A stretch of 64,000 bases of DNA from Phymorhynchus buccinoides (GCA_017654935.2 CM065682.1:39903569-39967568), one strand, 5' to 3'. Shown: positions 49,201 through 57,420, counted from the first letter of the stretch. Translations and numbers: made by a program. The notes: a model not told the origin generated them from the sequence alone.

Positions 49201-50047
49201 AATGGTTGGGCGTCATTGGGTTAATGGCACACAACTAGTGGAGGACAGATTTGTCGAACGGGGTGTTCAACTTCGCATTGTTAGACCCTTACCAGTCAGG
49301 GTTTGTTCAATTTGATTCATGCTTGTGAATATACGGTAACTAGGCTTCGAGGAGCTGTTTATCTTAAATTATAATTGTCCTCTGCCGATCTACGATCGCA
49401 AAAGAGTATGAATTTGTTCATGTATGTTTCTTTGTTTTGTTTTTTGGGGTTTTTTTTCTGTCTGTCCCAAGGATATCTCCCGAACCGCTTGGCAGAATCG
49501 CTTCAAATTTTGTGTGGTGGTGTGTCGCCATGCGAGGAAGGCATCCGTATGGAAAGCCAAATACCTCAAACCCGTTTATAAACGCGGGCGGAATTTCGCC
49601 CGCAAAAGTAAAAATGTGCGCGGATTTCTTAAAAATGCGCGCACGTTTTATCAAAACTGATCGCCCATCTTGATGCTGATTGGTTGAACAATTTCTGAGC
49701 GCGCAGATCCGTAAACGCCGCTGCCGCGCCGATCAAAATTCCGCGCTGTTTCGAAACAGGTCGCATTTTTACTTTGAACATAAAAACTTAGATCAGAAAA
49801 GGTGCTGAAACGAAACGGTGCCCTCAAGGTAATTGTTCTTCGCATTAGGCGGCCTTTTTGTGGTGTGTGTGTGTGTGTTTGTGTGTGCGTGCGTGCGTGT
49901 GTGCGTGAGCGCGTGTGTGCGTGTGCGCGTGTTTGCGTGTGCGTGTTGTGTGTGCGCGTGTGTGTATGTTTTTTTTATTCCTCTCTGACTCTTCTCTCTC
50001 CTCTCCCCCCTCTCTCTCTGCGCGCGTTTGTGTGTGTATGTCTGTAT

Positions 50048-50115
<68 letters not shown>

Positions 50116-50728
50116 TCTCTCCCTGTCCCCATATCTCTCCTTGAACATGAGAATATGCGCGCGCGCGTGCACGCGTGTGTGTATATGTGTGCACGCGTGT
50201 GTGTGTATATGTGCGCGCTATTGCGTGCGTGTGTGCGCGCTTGTGTGCGCGCGTGTGTGTGTGTGATATTTAAATCGTTTTGACCTCCTGCATATGCGTG
50301 CGCGCGCACGCACGCGCACAGACACACGCACGCGCGCGCGCGAGAGAGAGACAGATTTGGAAAACATCATCGTTCGAATGTAGCATCATAGCATGAAGCC
50401 TATCACGTGGTATTTTTGCGCGCGTGTGGCTGCTGCAACTAACGGTCCTCACGTAAAAGTTGATGACTGGGCAAAAGGGGAACCTAACTAAAGTCCACCC
50501 CGTGTAGTCTGCTAAACAATGCAGGGTGGCTGGACAGATGGTAGGCAGTGTGTTAACGGGTGGATAAGGGGTGAGGTGGGGTGGGGGTGGGGGTGAATGT
50601 CAAGAAAAGGGGAAGGAGACTGGCGAGTGGTAGGTAACTTGTCAATAGGTCTTTCGAAAGGGACTGATTCTTGTTTTCCGTTACATGTGCTCCCGCACCC
50701 CCCCCCCCCCCCTTCTCTCTGAACTAGG

Positions 50729-50803
<75 letters not shown>

Positions 50804-51788
50804 GTCTGCCTTGTTCTGATCGGACATTAACTGCCATATCTAACTGAAGTAATTTGTATGTGTGACGACACTATTAGTATTATGGTATCATACATGTATC
50901 AATGATGATAATATGTATTCCGATTTAATTATCTGATGGATTGCTAATGTTACTATGGCCGTTGATCTTTGTTCACTTACCCTTCATAAGGGGCCTTGGC
51001 CTATTTGAATAAATCATTCTCATTCGCATTCTGTGTGTGTGTGTGTGCGCGCGCGCGCGCGCGCGCGCATGTGTGTGTGTGTGCGCGCGCGCGCGCGTGT
51101 GTGTGCGTGTGTGTGTGTATGTGTGCGTATATGTGTACGTAGAAACAAACATCAATTACTTTGGTTTTAAATAATGTGAACCGAGTGAAGCTGCCAGCAG
51201 ACGGAGAGACCCCAATGCTCTTATTCAAGCTATTGCCAATCTCTTTGTGTGCTCCTAATCCAACCGGTTTTTAAAAAATAAAAATAAAACACTAAAAAAA
51301 AGAAACAAACCCTTCTTTACATGTCGTCTACAGCAGGCTTACACGCTTTACATTAACAAATTAAATTTTGTTAGTATTAACACCGCAATTTTAGCGGCCA
51401 GGTTTTTTCTTCTATTTTTCTGAAAGAGTTTGTAGTTGCTACAATAAGTTACTTGCATAAATATATGCATAGATTTAATTTGTAACAATAGCATCACTCT
51501 GTAATGAGAAACAATTGAATACCCGACTATCGCTCATCAAATCTCCTAAATAATACAAATAAATAATAAAACAGTGAAAGGCAGCCTGGTGCATGGCGCC
51601 ATTTACACACTACTTCTTTTTCTTGCAATAAACAGCCGCCATCATCTTTCTGATGGTTCTGTTGTGCGTAATAATAAAATAAATAATAGATAACCACAGA
51701 GAACTTTAAAATTATAAAGTAAAACTTACGATTGATCAACAGGACAGGCTGCCGAAATGAGGGGATGGTCGTCACAAAAACTGGCCAT
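30361..51788 (-). CDS. WIPI2-like: PROPPIN (WIPI1/2-like, ATG18 family), complete in 11 exons to an in-frame TAA
   Basis: Exons in transcript order: 51730-51788, 48139-48218, 47601-47710, 45121-45195, 41582-41764, 39368-39460, 38350-38417, 36698-36793, 34175-34327, 32767-32886 and 30379 down to the stop TAA at 30361-30363. All junctions have GT donors and AG acceptors, and the phases join to about 351 residues, normal for the family. The ATG has A at -3 and G at +4. Blade patterns appear in order: LNEMEQTLI, DVAMCERFGGRLAAVYEKSP, RLVLCFNDSIDIL, TLAYP, AHESAIAAMAF, IATASEK, then FRRG at residues 217-220, NMETVHVF at about 245, CGIVT and ELFLFDLPP. FRRG gives the PI3P/PI(3,5)P2-binding arginines. 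The exon-4 donor (gtaata) is weak. The stop replaces a CAA codon of the + copy and lies 79 nt before the exon-11 donor at 30282, so extra downstream exons may exist. Introns are filled with repeats. Confidence 0.82.
30657..30843 (-). mobile_element. MITE-like element (agacctgtttac family), inverted copy
   Basis: Reverse complement of the 7453-7646 family; the right end gagtaaacaggtct is preserved and the opposite terminus is missing. In intron 10 of the - gene. Confidence 0.75.
31420..31610. repeat. Short gtctctatgtgtcccc-type tract followed by telomere-like repeats
   Basis: Degenerate units of the 60.6-kb minisatellite (cgtctctacgtgtcacc, ccatctctatatatcc, ccgtctccgtgtgtccc) run into ttagggacagggttagag repeats. 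The same pair of motifs in the same order occurs at 60590-61070. Confidence 0.65.
31800..32085. repeat. Fragment(s) of dispersed repeat family A
   Basis: cttcttcttcttggat near 31815 and ggtagaaagatagtagatga, agcagacaaacag, gaggaagttacaagcacag and gtgggggaactattt (31995-32085) match the family A copies. Confidence 0.6.
33855..34140 (-). mobile_element. Fold-back MITE with expanded (GA)n core, copy 2
   Basis: Inverted copy of 27008-27205: gcttatcacgcgatattctt and ggattagccccactcgag are shared. The middle is about 70 bp of GA plus interrupted GA/CT. It ends only about 35 bp downstream of the exon-9 donor. Confidence 0.7.
34840..35110. repeat. 58-bp G homopolymer and duplicated flanks
   Basis: An uninterrupted G-run at 34878-34935. 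The flanks tatgacaagcatagacgggg and caatacctcacat occur twice, so a ~125-bp unit is tandemly duplicated and the G-run grew in one copy. Very long G homopolymers are prone to assembly error. Confidence 0.85.
35645..36697 (-). repeat. 44-bp minisatellite made of the exon-8 5' splice site, about 23 extra copies
   Basis: Read on the - strand, each unit is the end of exon 8 and the start of its intron: the codons for ETVHVF, then cccactcccaagtaagtagc. The genuine junction is at 36697/36698 (TTCTCCACTTCCAA, then gtaagtagc). Unit variants: a 30-bp short form near 35880-35935 and 48-bp forms with an extra gggaggga at 36376-36585. The long + strand frames here (up to 469 codons) are antisense artefacts. 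Confidence 0.92.
36740..37199 (-). repeat. 94-bp tandem repeat carrying the exon-8 3' splice site, five copies in all
   Basis: Units begin at about 36746, 36845, 36939, 37033 and 37127 (spacing 99, 94, 94, 94). On the - strand each has catgtgatg, tattgcag or cattgcag, then the exon-8 start RRVDVTCLAFNRDDSY. The copy nearest 36698 is completed by the rest of exon 8; the others continue into gtatcgccatccaca and the next acceptor. The frame stays open from one unit into the next. Confidence 0.9.
37200..37656. mobile_element. hAT-like MITE inserted in the 94-bp array
   Basis: Termini cagggttcgtac and gtacgaaccctg are perfect 12-bp inverted repeats. The flanks tacaat|CAGGG and CCCTG|tacaat give a short direct target duplication (6 bp visible), and the 94-bp unit resumes on the far side (tatgtggatgcaatggcgata). 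Subterminal parts repeat ttccctgacttt-type words. Noncoding. hAT assignment rests on the CAGGGTTCG-type ends and is inferred. Confidence 0.8.
37735..37880. mobile_element. MITE-like element (gggtggg / cccaccc ends), copy 2
   Basis: Same phrase order as 27968-28105 (agctatactgaaaa, atgttccagtc, ctgaattcagtatctatactg, ctcccacccctg). One end is a G-run. Confidence 0.65.
37962..38225 (-). pseudogene. Decayed duplicate of PROPPIN exons 6 and 7
   Basis: 38131-38189 copies the first part of exon 6 (QKPVTIQAHESAIAAMAF) with its acceptor and flanking intron, but the SADCIATASEK end is gone. About 37962-38036 copies exon 7 (VTLIRVHNV...HEFRRG) with its flanks, but the donor gtaagg has become ataagg and the last codons are deleted. 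Order on the - strand is exon 6, exon 7, exon 6', exon 7', so a two-exon segment was duplicated in tandem before decay. Confidence 0.8.
38796..38857. repeat. (CG/CA)n microsatellite
   Basis: gcgcgcgcacgcgcacacgc followed by (CA)n, in intron 6. Confidence 0.95.
39150..39335. repeat. Palindrome with cgcacgccacaaacgattgc arms
   Basis: gcacgccacaaacgattgcg with gaatccgcgcttgt on the left pairs with acaagcgcggattcgcaatc and gtttgtggcgtgcg on the right, turning near 39235. It lies just 3' of exon 6 (- strand) and ends with ccgaccgaccgaccaacaga. Confidence 0.75.
39500..40075. repeat. Dispersed repeat family B (gcgattcgg / ggcggagttataaggccc)
   Basis: Two partly overlapping copies with caaatttgaagcgattcggt, cggcggagttataaggccc, ggtccagaaataccggagat, gcgtttcgcgcatttg and gaccgcctcggttgcc. 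Further copies or fragments: 41130-41520, 49470-49600, 62860-63005. Copies end in (CA)n followed by acttgc..ttattatatgatt. Noncoding. Confidence 0.75.
40090..40435. repeat. Palindromic element with ~120-bp arms
   Basis: gtaaaggtcaagatgtgcc, ggttaattccatttttgcc, aaacataaagctgtatttta and cttttcagctaattatcttt on the left are mirrored by the right arm (aaagataattagttgaaaag through catctttacctttgcc). The centre holds a C-run and a gggtagggttagggtt motif. Confidence 0.85.
40775..41095. mobile_element. Fold-back element (tttgggggcatttg ends)
   Basis: Left end tttgggggcatttgcatggg, then acctggtcaaaataagattt, cttaccag and gtgaaacccgtgatttt. Right end aaatcacgggtttcac, ctggtaagaaatcttgtttt, gaccaggttt, gggagtc-type and atgcccccaaa in reverse. 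The arms match over about 100 bp with short differences. Confidence 0.8.
41130..41520. repeat. Dispersed repeat family B, second cluster
   Basis: Same words as 39500-40075 in the same order, ending in (CA)n and cttgctaaattactatatga, 60 bp from exon 5 of the - gene. Confidence 0.75.
41765..44555. other. Part of intron 4 of the - strand gene
   Basis: A/T-rich with no ORF of interest. G-runs (21 and 18 bases) occur at 44276-44296 and 44299-44316. Confidence 0.55.
44560..44722. mobile_element. Fold-back MITE (aaggtctgtgtac ends)
   Basis: Ends aaggtctgtgtac and gtacacagacctt are inverted. Inner gttaacaatattcacaa, atttccccatggcaacaca and mirrored ttgccatggggaaat with attgttaac extend the hairpin over most of the length. 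Confidence 0.8.
44792..44977 (+). mobile_element. MITE-like element (agacctgtttac family), best copy
   Basis: Both ends present: agacctgtttactctac and gtaaacaggtct. Interior as in 7453-7646. In intron 4 of the - gene. Confidence 0.75.
45488..45644. mobile_element. Near-perfect hairpin MITE, 157 bp
   Basis: cagggcctgtattcacgttg and its mirror at the other end, then gagatagcatgagacttagc, atgatgctaacttagaagct and cttccaa on both sides, with only a ~25-bp loop. A close relative at 58574-58732 has the same stem with a different outer tip. Confidence 0.9.
45660..45960 (+). repeat. Dispersed repeat family A, opposite orientation
   Basis: (CTT)n at 45663-45690, then cgttcccatgccatatggcc, tgccgacacattccgattt-like, ggaggagctcaaaggagaaa, ggatgggccaataagtcgga and gtgggggaactatttttaca. 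C-run at 45970-45989 follows. Confidence 0.75.
46190..46755. repeat. ~85-bp minisatellite (caaacacgtcaataac...), interrupted by palindromes
   Basis: Five or six imperfect units containing gatatcaaacacgtcaataa, acacatgttacatgata and gtgtgtaaggatgtgtta. One unit is split by the palindrome at 46444-46662 and another is bounded by the one at 46757. Confidence 0.8.
46444..46662. mobile_element. Fold-back MITE (ggggaagacggggtaaaa ends), copy 1
   Basis: Outer ggggaagacggggtaaaa, then gcatgggcgggtaagaagcc, caccccaattatctcatgaa and cccatgagacgaatg on the left, all mirrored on the right. A second, more diverged copy is at 46757-46965. Confidence 0.85.
46757..46965. mobile_element. Fold-back MITE (ggggaagacggggtaaaa ends), copy 2
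   Basis: Left part gggtaaaaagtccatgggcg and cgggtaagaagcccatgcca mirrored by tgggcttcttacccgcccat and gctttttaccccgttttccc. Only 95 bp from copy 1. Confidence 0.85.
47441..47520. repeat. Intron-level duplication shared with 34471-34540
   Basis: cccattgg..aaaaagtaaa, ccagcaca, ttttatt..cttttcacagcac match the upstream flank of exon 9 of the same gene (34471-34540). It lies just downstream of exon 3. Short and diverged. Confidence 0.5.
49175..49260. repeat. Possible SINE head fragment
   Basis: gatcgattcccggttcgaat contains a B-box-like ggttcgaat, followed by ggttaatggcacacaact. No A box or tRNA fold was found, so this is a weak call. Confidence 0.25.
49288..49335 (-). pseudogene. Fragment of a duplicated PROPPIN exon 2
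   Basis: On the - strand the frame reads SMNQIEQTLT and then gtaagg, against exon 2 SLNEMEQTLI and gtgagt at 48139. Only about 40 bp of exon survives; no acceptor is visible. Confidence 0.6.
49470..49600. repeat. Dispersed repeat family B fragment
   Basis: gatatctcccgaaccgcttg, cagaatcgcttcaaattttg and tgtgtggtggtgtgtcgcca resemble the 62860-63005 copy in reverse. Confidence 0.5.
49860..50350. repeat. Compound GT/CT/CG-rich microsatellite tract
   Basis: GT with GC steps (49860-49965), (CT)n (50049-50104), (CA)n, then alternating gcgcgc/gtgtgt to about 50343. Alternating purine-pyrimidine sequence with Z-DNA potential. Confidence 0.95.
50700..50800. repeat. C-run and (CT)n microsatellite
   Basis: C-run at 50699-50711 followed by (CT)n from 50731 to 50799. 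Confidence 0.97.
51032..51125. repeat. (GT)n/(GC)n microsatellite
   Basis: Alternating gtgtgt and gcgcgc blocks, in intron 1 of the - gene. Confidence 0.97.
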
Positions 51789-52200
51789 TTTCTGGAACTA
51801 TAAACTTTTCTGCCTTGATGTTGGGGGATGACGGGTCTTGTCAGTCGAACGGAGAACTACTAGGTATACTGGGGACAAAGTGTGTGTGTGAAACTACTAG
51901 GTCTACTGGGGACAAAGGACAGAGCACATGGTTTTATCTGACCAGGGGGACAATGCACTCAATCGGACAGCCCCCCGCCCTCCCCCTGATTGGTTTGAGT
52001 TTGCTTGTAAACCATCTCCGCGGGTATGACCTAAGCTTCAGCCAATCGCCGAGCAGTAAACAACCTCACAGCTCGCTCTTGGATTTGTTTGTTTGTCTGT
52101 TAACACCTGTCAGCCATTCCGAAACTGTCAGACTATCAATCAATTAAGTTGAAATGCCATACTAATAAAAAAAATTCCATAAAATAAAAATACTTTAAAA
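51789..52200 (-). promoter_or_regulatory. 5' flank of the - strand PROPPIN
   Basis: Immediately upstream of the ATG at 51788. No TATA box is evident at a usual distance, and the 5' UTR length cannot be told. A ~35-bp unit (gaactactaggtatactggg, then gacaaag) occurs twice at about 51853-51918. The promoter position is inferred from the start codon only. Confidence 0.3.
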
Positions 52201-52499
52201 AAAAGACCCCGTGCAAAGACTAAAAATAGAGGGGCTGGGAGGGAGGGAGGGCGGGGGGGGGGGGGGGTATTTTACCCCACCGCCACTTTCTATCCCAACA
52301 CGGGTAGGTAGATAGAGAGACCAACGCTGTTGAAGCCATGATGTAACGTTGCGTGATGCAATCCTCGATAGCCTAGCCGTGGGCGACATCCATTCAAAAT
52401 CTGCTGACCGAGTTATTCTGTTCAATTGTCGAGTCCTTCACCTTTAGACCCACTCTCTTTACTGTGTCACATTTTCCCGCTCTGTGAACAGTTCCTTTG

Positions 52500-52720
52500 T
52501 TTGGCCTGCTTCACGAGCGCGCGTGCGTGCGTGCGCGCGCGCGTGCGTGTATGTGTGTGTGTGTGTTTGTATGTATGTGTGTGTGTGTGCAAGTGTATGT
52601 GCACGCGCGCGTGAGTGTATGATATATCTTCGTATGGTGTGTACGCGTGCACACACAGTCTCGCGCGCGTGCACACACACATACACACACACACACGCAC
52701 ACACACTCGCACGAACACAC
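52500..52720. repeat. (GT/GC)n and (CA)n microsatellite tract
   Basis: gcgcgtgcgtgcgtgcgcgc, GT runs, then CA runs to 52718. The overlapping ORFs are artefacts. Confidence 0.95.
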
Positions 52721-52864
52721 ACTCGTAATCCATATACAAACCCCTATAATGCACATTTTATGGGCACGTCGTACAGTAGGCTAATAATTATTGTACTGTC
52801 TGAAAAAAAGATGTCAAACTTAGAAAAGGAAAATGGAACGTTTAGTGGAATCAAAAAGCCTAAA

Positions 52865-53048
52865 TGTATATATGTTACAGTCAAAATGAGAAATTAGTCA
52901 TTACGGGTAATGCCTGAAAATTTCAGTCATTTCCGGAACAACCTGTTTCAAACAGCCATTACTGGAAATGGCTAAAATTTTCAGTCACTACCGGTAATGC
53001 CTGAAAATTGTCTCCAGTCAATACCGGAAATGACTAAACACAAAACAC
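52865..53048. repeat. Element with attaccggtaatg palindromes, copy 1
   Basis: tacagtcaaaatgagaaatt, agtcattacgggtaatgcct, atttccggaacaacctgttt and ccattactggaaatggctaa recur inverted at 58140-58285. Many words are self-complementary (cattaccggtaatg, catttccggaaatg). Confidence 0.8.
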
Positions 53049-53257
53049 CATAGTGAACCTATATGGTTTTTATTTTATGGTGCATTCAATCAGAAAAATA
53101 AATGAATTTTATGGCTAAAAGCAAGTCTATGAACACGATAACAAATAAAGTCAGAACAATAAAAAAAAAAATTCAAGGCTAAAAGCAAGTCTTTGAACAC
53201 AATCACACATAAGCATGCAGAGTCTGTCTAAAAATAACTAAAAATTACTACATTGAG

Positions 53258-53542
53258 TGTGACAGTCAAATCGGTCACTCGTTCAAAACAGATGCAACTT
53301 TGTGAAATATGCTTTTTTCCGTCTTATGAAATGGAAATAAGGCTGATATTGACCCTAAACTTTTATTAAGACTGAAAAAGCAGTTTATCAGTGTAATTTT
53401 TGCAACAAATATCAGAGGGGGAGAGGAGGGTTTGAAATTAAGTTTGAAACTAATAGTTTGCGTTTTATAAGACAGAAAGAAGCATTTGGGAACCGTTGGC
53501 ATCTGTTTTGAACGAGCGACTGATTTGACTGCGACATCGAGT
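53258..53542. mobile_element. Fold-back MITE (agtcaaatcggtcactcgtt ends)
   Basis: Left agtcaaatcggtcactcgtt with caaaacagatgcaac and tccgtcttatgaaatg. Right mirror with cataagacagaaag-like, ggcatctgttttgaacgag and cgactgatttgact. Arms of about 85 bp, interior A/T-rich. Confidence 0.75.
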
Positions 53543-53544
53543 CA

Positions 53545-53545
53545 T

Positions 53546-53581
<36 letters not shown>

Positions 53582-53640
53582 TGCGCACACATGGCAGAGA
53601 GAGAGAGAGAGAGAGAGAGACACAGAGAGAGAGAGAGGGG
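53545..53640. repeat. (CA)n and (GA)n microsatellite
   Basis: CA from 53547 to 53578, GA from 53596 to 53638. Confidence 0.97.
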
Positions 53641-53714
53641 GGGGGAACTGCAAAACACTGGAAGTTTGTCATTAGCTAAACAGCTCTAGGGGGGTGTCAA
53701 CAAAATCACTTGGT

Positions 53715-53945
53715 TTAAACAAATCTTTATTCACTCACTCGGAAACGATCAAACAAAAAGACAATTAGAGCAACAACAAGCTCGAAGCTTATACCGTGCT
53801 CCTTAAATTAACATCATAATTGCACAATTGATTGAACAGATGGAGACTGCGTTTAAACCAATATAAACTGTGAATACAAACAAGAGTTTTAAGTGTGAAC
53901 AAAACAAAAGTAATAATAATAATAATAATATAATAATAAATAATA

Positions 53946-53985
<40 letters not shown>

Positions 53986-56900
53986 TAATAAATAAGTTTA
54001 CCAATTTGTAAATTTGGGAGAGACCAAGGGGAAACAAAACAATAATTTTTCCATAGTACAACATGAACTGTGAATCAGCCAGTATAGCACAATTCGTACA
54101 CGTTTCTGATATACAGACAGTATTGCTTTTTTAAAATTTCAATACTACTAGTGCTAATAAATAAGATAAATAAATAAATAGTTAAATAAAATAAATACAA
54201 ACATGACTTAAAACCTGTTGGTTTCGGAAATATATTCATGGACAGTTTCAAATATCAAAATGTTTGTATTAATGTGTAGTGTAGGGTTACCCTTGAGAAG
54301 TGTTTCGACAATACAATATTCTATTAGAAGTGTTGAAATTGTACGAGCACGGGCTCCATTAAAGAGAATACAATGTAACAAGTAATGCTCCACCGTCTCC
54401 GCCCCGTTACCACAAGCACAAAAAGGGTCATCGACTAGATGTCGATTAAACATATCATTCTTTAAGTCGCTCATGCCAAGACGGAGACGGCAGTGCATCA
54501 CTTGCTGTTCCCTCTTGCCAAGATAGAAATGAGGCGGTACAACAGGATCATCTGCCGACAAGTAACGCTTAATTGTACTTAAAGAGTTGCATGTTTTAAT
54601 ATCGTTTGGCAAAGAGTTCCACAGGAGCGTTGTAGATGGGACAAATGACTTTTTATATAATTCTGTTTTGCATCTAGGCACATTTCTTTCTAAGAGTCTT
54701 CGTCTATGGTATGGGTTTCTGTCTGCAACAAGGCCAGGTAGAATGTTTGTTAAATAATCAGGGCACATACCATTTATAATTTTATAATAAAAAATAATTT
54801 TATGTCTTTCTCTTCTTTTCTTTAATGAACAAAAGCCAGATTCTTCATGTAACTTTTGATGACTTGTTCCACGAACTGCTCCAACAATTGTTCTTATGGC
54901 TTCTAAGTGTAATTCTTCAAGTGAATTTGATTGTGTTTCAGTACAGTTATCCCAGACGACATCAGCATAATCAAAGTAAGGTAGTACAAAAGATTTATAC
55001 ATTCTTTCTAAAGCTTTTCGGCTAATTCTATACTTATAACTTTTCATGCAAGAGAGAAGCATGGTGACTTTGTTAACGATACTGCGTATATGCTCGTCCC
55101 ATTTACAGTTATTTTGGAGCACAAGTCCTAAGTGTTTATGTTTGTCAGTATCGTGTAATTGAACAGTTCCAAAAGTAAGGGGAAGAACGACATTATTTCC
55201 GCGTACAAAATTAAGCAGTTCAGTTTTTTCTTCACTAAATTTAACTTTCCAATGCATGGCCCAACTGTTGATCTTTAATAAGTCAGCATTAATCATTTCT
55301 GTACGAGTAACATAGTTATTGAGTGATAGGGACATGCTGGTGTCGTCAGCGAAAAGTTTAACGTTAGATGCTATGCCATTAACTATATCATTTATATAAA
55401 TAAGAAACAAAAGTGGTCCGAGAACAGAACCTTGTGGAACCCCTGCTGGGATCTTTATATAATCAGATTTTTCACCCTTGATTACTACTGCCTGATAACG
55501 GTTTGATAGATAATCGGTAAACCAAGCTAGTAATTTCCCACGAATACCAATTCCATTAAGTTTACAGATGAGGCCTTTATGCCAAACACGGTCAAAGGCT
55601 TTAGAAATGTCAAAATACACTGCTTGAGTTGTAACACCACTGTCAAATGAAGAACACAAATCATTATAAATACACAACAATTGATTGACAGTGGATTCAC
55701 CAGTAATAAAGCCAGATTGTGAGGGAGAGATGATATTATTTGACATAAGAAAATTGTAAACATATTTATGGATGCATCTCTCCAGTGCTTTTCCAACACA
55801 ACTCAACAATGAAATTGGTCGATAATTATTGCAAATATGTTTAGATTCTTTTTTATGTAAGGGGCTTACGTGAGCTAATTTCCAGGCACCAGGAAATTTA
55901 CCTTCGGCCAAGCTCCTATTAAAAATGAAAGTCAAAGGATAAAGTATTACAGGGAGAGCTGAGATTAATAATCTATTATGAATCAAATCAGGCCCAACTG
56001 CCTTGTTTGTGTTAAGATTCTCAATAACAGTCTTCACATCAGTAAGTGTTAAGGACATTTCAGGAATAAGGTAAGGAACATCTGGAACGTCGTCATTACT
56101 ATTTTCTAATGTGGATTGGGCTATGAAGAATGCATTGAAAACATTGGCTTTTTCTTTATTATTATAGTGTACTGTACCCTCATGAAGAATGGGTGGGATC
56201 TCATTTGACTCAATTCCTTTTTTGTTTAAAAAGGATTTAACAAGTTTCCACCATTCCTTGTTACCAAAGTTAGTGGAATTAGAAACCTTATTATCCAGTT
56301 CACTTATATAATCTTGTTGTCTTTGCCTTTCTTTAGACGTTACATAATTTCGGAACTGACGAAAAGTGTTCCAGTCATTTGGATCATTAGTCTGTTTGGC
56401 TACATTGTGAATGGCTATGCGCTCCTCAATCAACAGTCTGATCTCGTCTGTCATCCAAGGCACGTCATTCGGACGAATAGTGACAGTCTTAGTTGGCATA
56501 CATAGTTTAGCTTTTTCCATAACTATTTCTGAAAACATTGCCACACTTTCATCCAAAGACCTGCCCAGGATGACATTGTCCCAGTCTACATTATCTAACA
56601 AGTCACAGAAACGCAGTGTGTCTAACTTATTATAAACATATATTGTTCTTTTATATGGCTTATTTTTAGTTATATAGTTTTTAACAATAACACAAGGAAC
56701 GCTGTGGTCACTGCAAACTGCAGGCAAAACGTTTTTAGAGGTCACAAAATTAGGACACTGCGTGAGGATCAAATCCAAACAAGTCTTACTTGTGTCAGTA
56801 ATCCTTGTGGGTGTGTCGATTAATTGAGTTAGGTGATATCGGTTAATAATTTCAAGTAGATGAAGTGATGGATTGGTTAGGAAATCAGTATTAAAATCTC

Positions 56901-57420
56901 CAAGAATGATAAACTTTAATGAAGTGCTGTTAACTTTGTGGATGCTTTCATCAATCAGTTTCCAATAGTTAATATTGGAACTTGGGGGTCTATAGAAAGA
57001 TCCAATTAAGAAGCTTGTTTGGTCAAGTTTAGTCTCAACCCAAACAGCTTCCAAGTTGTCAACGTGGAGATCAGGGCGAGGTTTACAGACTAGATTATTT
57101 TTTACATATATAGCAACACCACCATGAGGATCATTTGGTCTATCACATCTGACAGGTGGGTGGAAATTGGACATAGTTATAGAGTTGTTGCTAACAGAAG
57201 GTGACAACCATGTTTCTGATACAGTGATAATATCAAATTTGTTGTATTCTGCTTCGAAAATGTCCATTTTGTTTCTGATACTGCTAATATTTACGTGAAT
57301 AATTCCAAGATCAGAGTTAGAATTGGGACCGGGGTTAAGTTCACTTGAGTAAATAAACAAAAATATTGCCTTAAAAAAGGAGTATAAGCTCACCCACCCC
57401 TTTGCACAAATTGAGGTGAT
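53715..57420 (-). mobile_element. CR1/jockey-group LINE, 5' incomplete, with intact EN-RT ORF
   Basis: One insertion comprising the ORF at 54208-57393 and a ~490-bp 3' UTR with an (AAT)n tract at 53911-53995 and aataaag near its end (- strand). The 3' end shares a sequence with 2041-2375. The 5' boundary is uncertain: the reading frame opens at a TAG near 57469 without an ATG, and a GT microsatellite follows at 57545. No ORF1 is visible. No target-site duplication could be fixed by eye. Confidence 0.85.
54208..57393 (-). CDS. LINE endonuclease-reverse transcriptase, 1061 codons, uninterrupted
   Basis: The protein nicks target DNA and copies its own RNA into it (target-primed reverse transcription). 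Order of domains: a hydrophobic stretch ending SSELNPGP (about residues 15-24), APE-type endonuclease with SETWLS (~58), GDFNTDF (~163) and SDHSVP (~225), then reverse transcriptase with NNYRPISLL (~520), motif A YFDISKAFDRVWH (~591), GVPQGSVLGP (~650) and the catalytic FADD (~678), and a C-terminal Cys/His segment (CACGNG...VEHYLLHC). NPGP at that place recalls the ribosome-skipping 2A motif of some CR1-like and ingi elements, but the usual D-x-E is degenerate (SSE). The first codon in the frame start given here is GTG; a true ATG start is not seen, suggesting that the 5' part (ORF1 or the start) is missing. No stop or frameshift breaks the frame, so the insertion is young. Confidence 0.9.
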   Translation of the reverse strand: MSLYSFFKAIFLFIYSSELNPGPNSNSDLGIIHVNISSIRNKMDIFEAEYNKFDIITVSETWLSPSVSNNSITMSNFHPPVRCDRPNDPHGGVAIYVKNNLVCKPRPDLHVDNLEAVWVETKLDQTSFLIGSFYRPPSSNINYWKLIDESIHKVNSTSLKFIILGDFNTDFLTNPSLHLLEIINRYHLTQLIDTPTRITDTSKTCLDLILTQCPNFVTSKNVLPAVCSDHSVPCVIVKNYITKNKPYKRTIYVYNKLDTLRFCDLLDNVDWDNVILGRSLDESVAMFSEIVMEKAKLCMPTKTVTIRPNDVPWMTDEIRLLIEERIAIHNVAKQTNDPNDWNTFRQFRNYVTSKERQRQQDYISELDNKVSNSTNFGNKEWWKLVKSFLNKKGIESNEIPPILHEGTVHYNNKEKANVFNAFFIAQSTLENSNDDVPDVPYLIPEMSLTLTDVKTVIENLNTNKAVGPDLIHNRLLISALPVILYPLTFIFNRSLAEGKFPGAWKLAHVSPLHKKESKHICNNYRPISLLSCVGKALERCIHKYVYNFLMSNNIISPSQSGFITGESTVNQLLCIYNDLCSSFDSGVTTQAVYFDISKAFDRVWHKGLICKLNGIGIRGKLLAWFTDYLSNRYQAVVIKGEKSDYIKIPAGVPQGSVLGPLLFLIYINDIVNGIASNVKLFADDTSMSLSLNNYVTRTEMINADLLKINSWAMHWKVKFSEEKTELLNFVRGNNVVLPLTFGTVQLHDTDKHKHLGLVLQNNCKWDEHIRSIVNKVTMLLSCMKSYKYRISRKALERMYKSFVLPYFDYADVVWDNCTETQSNSLEELHLEAIRTIVGAVRGTSHQKLHEESGFCSLKKRRERHKIIFYYKIINGMCPDYLTNILPGLVADRNPYHRRRLLERNVPRCKTELYKKSFVPSTTLLWNSLPNDIKTCNSLSTIKRYLSADDPVVPPHFYLGKREQQVMHCRLRLGMSDLKNDMFNRHLVDDPFCACGNGAETVEHYLLHCILFNGARARTISTLLIEYCIVETLLKGNPTLHINTNILIFETVHEYISETNRF

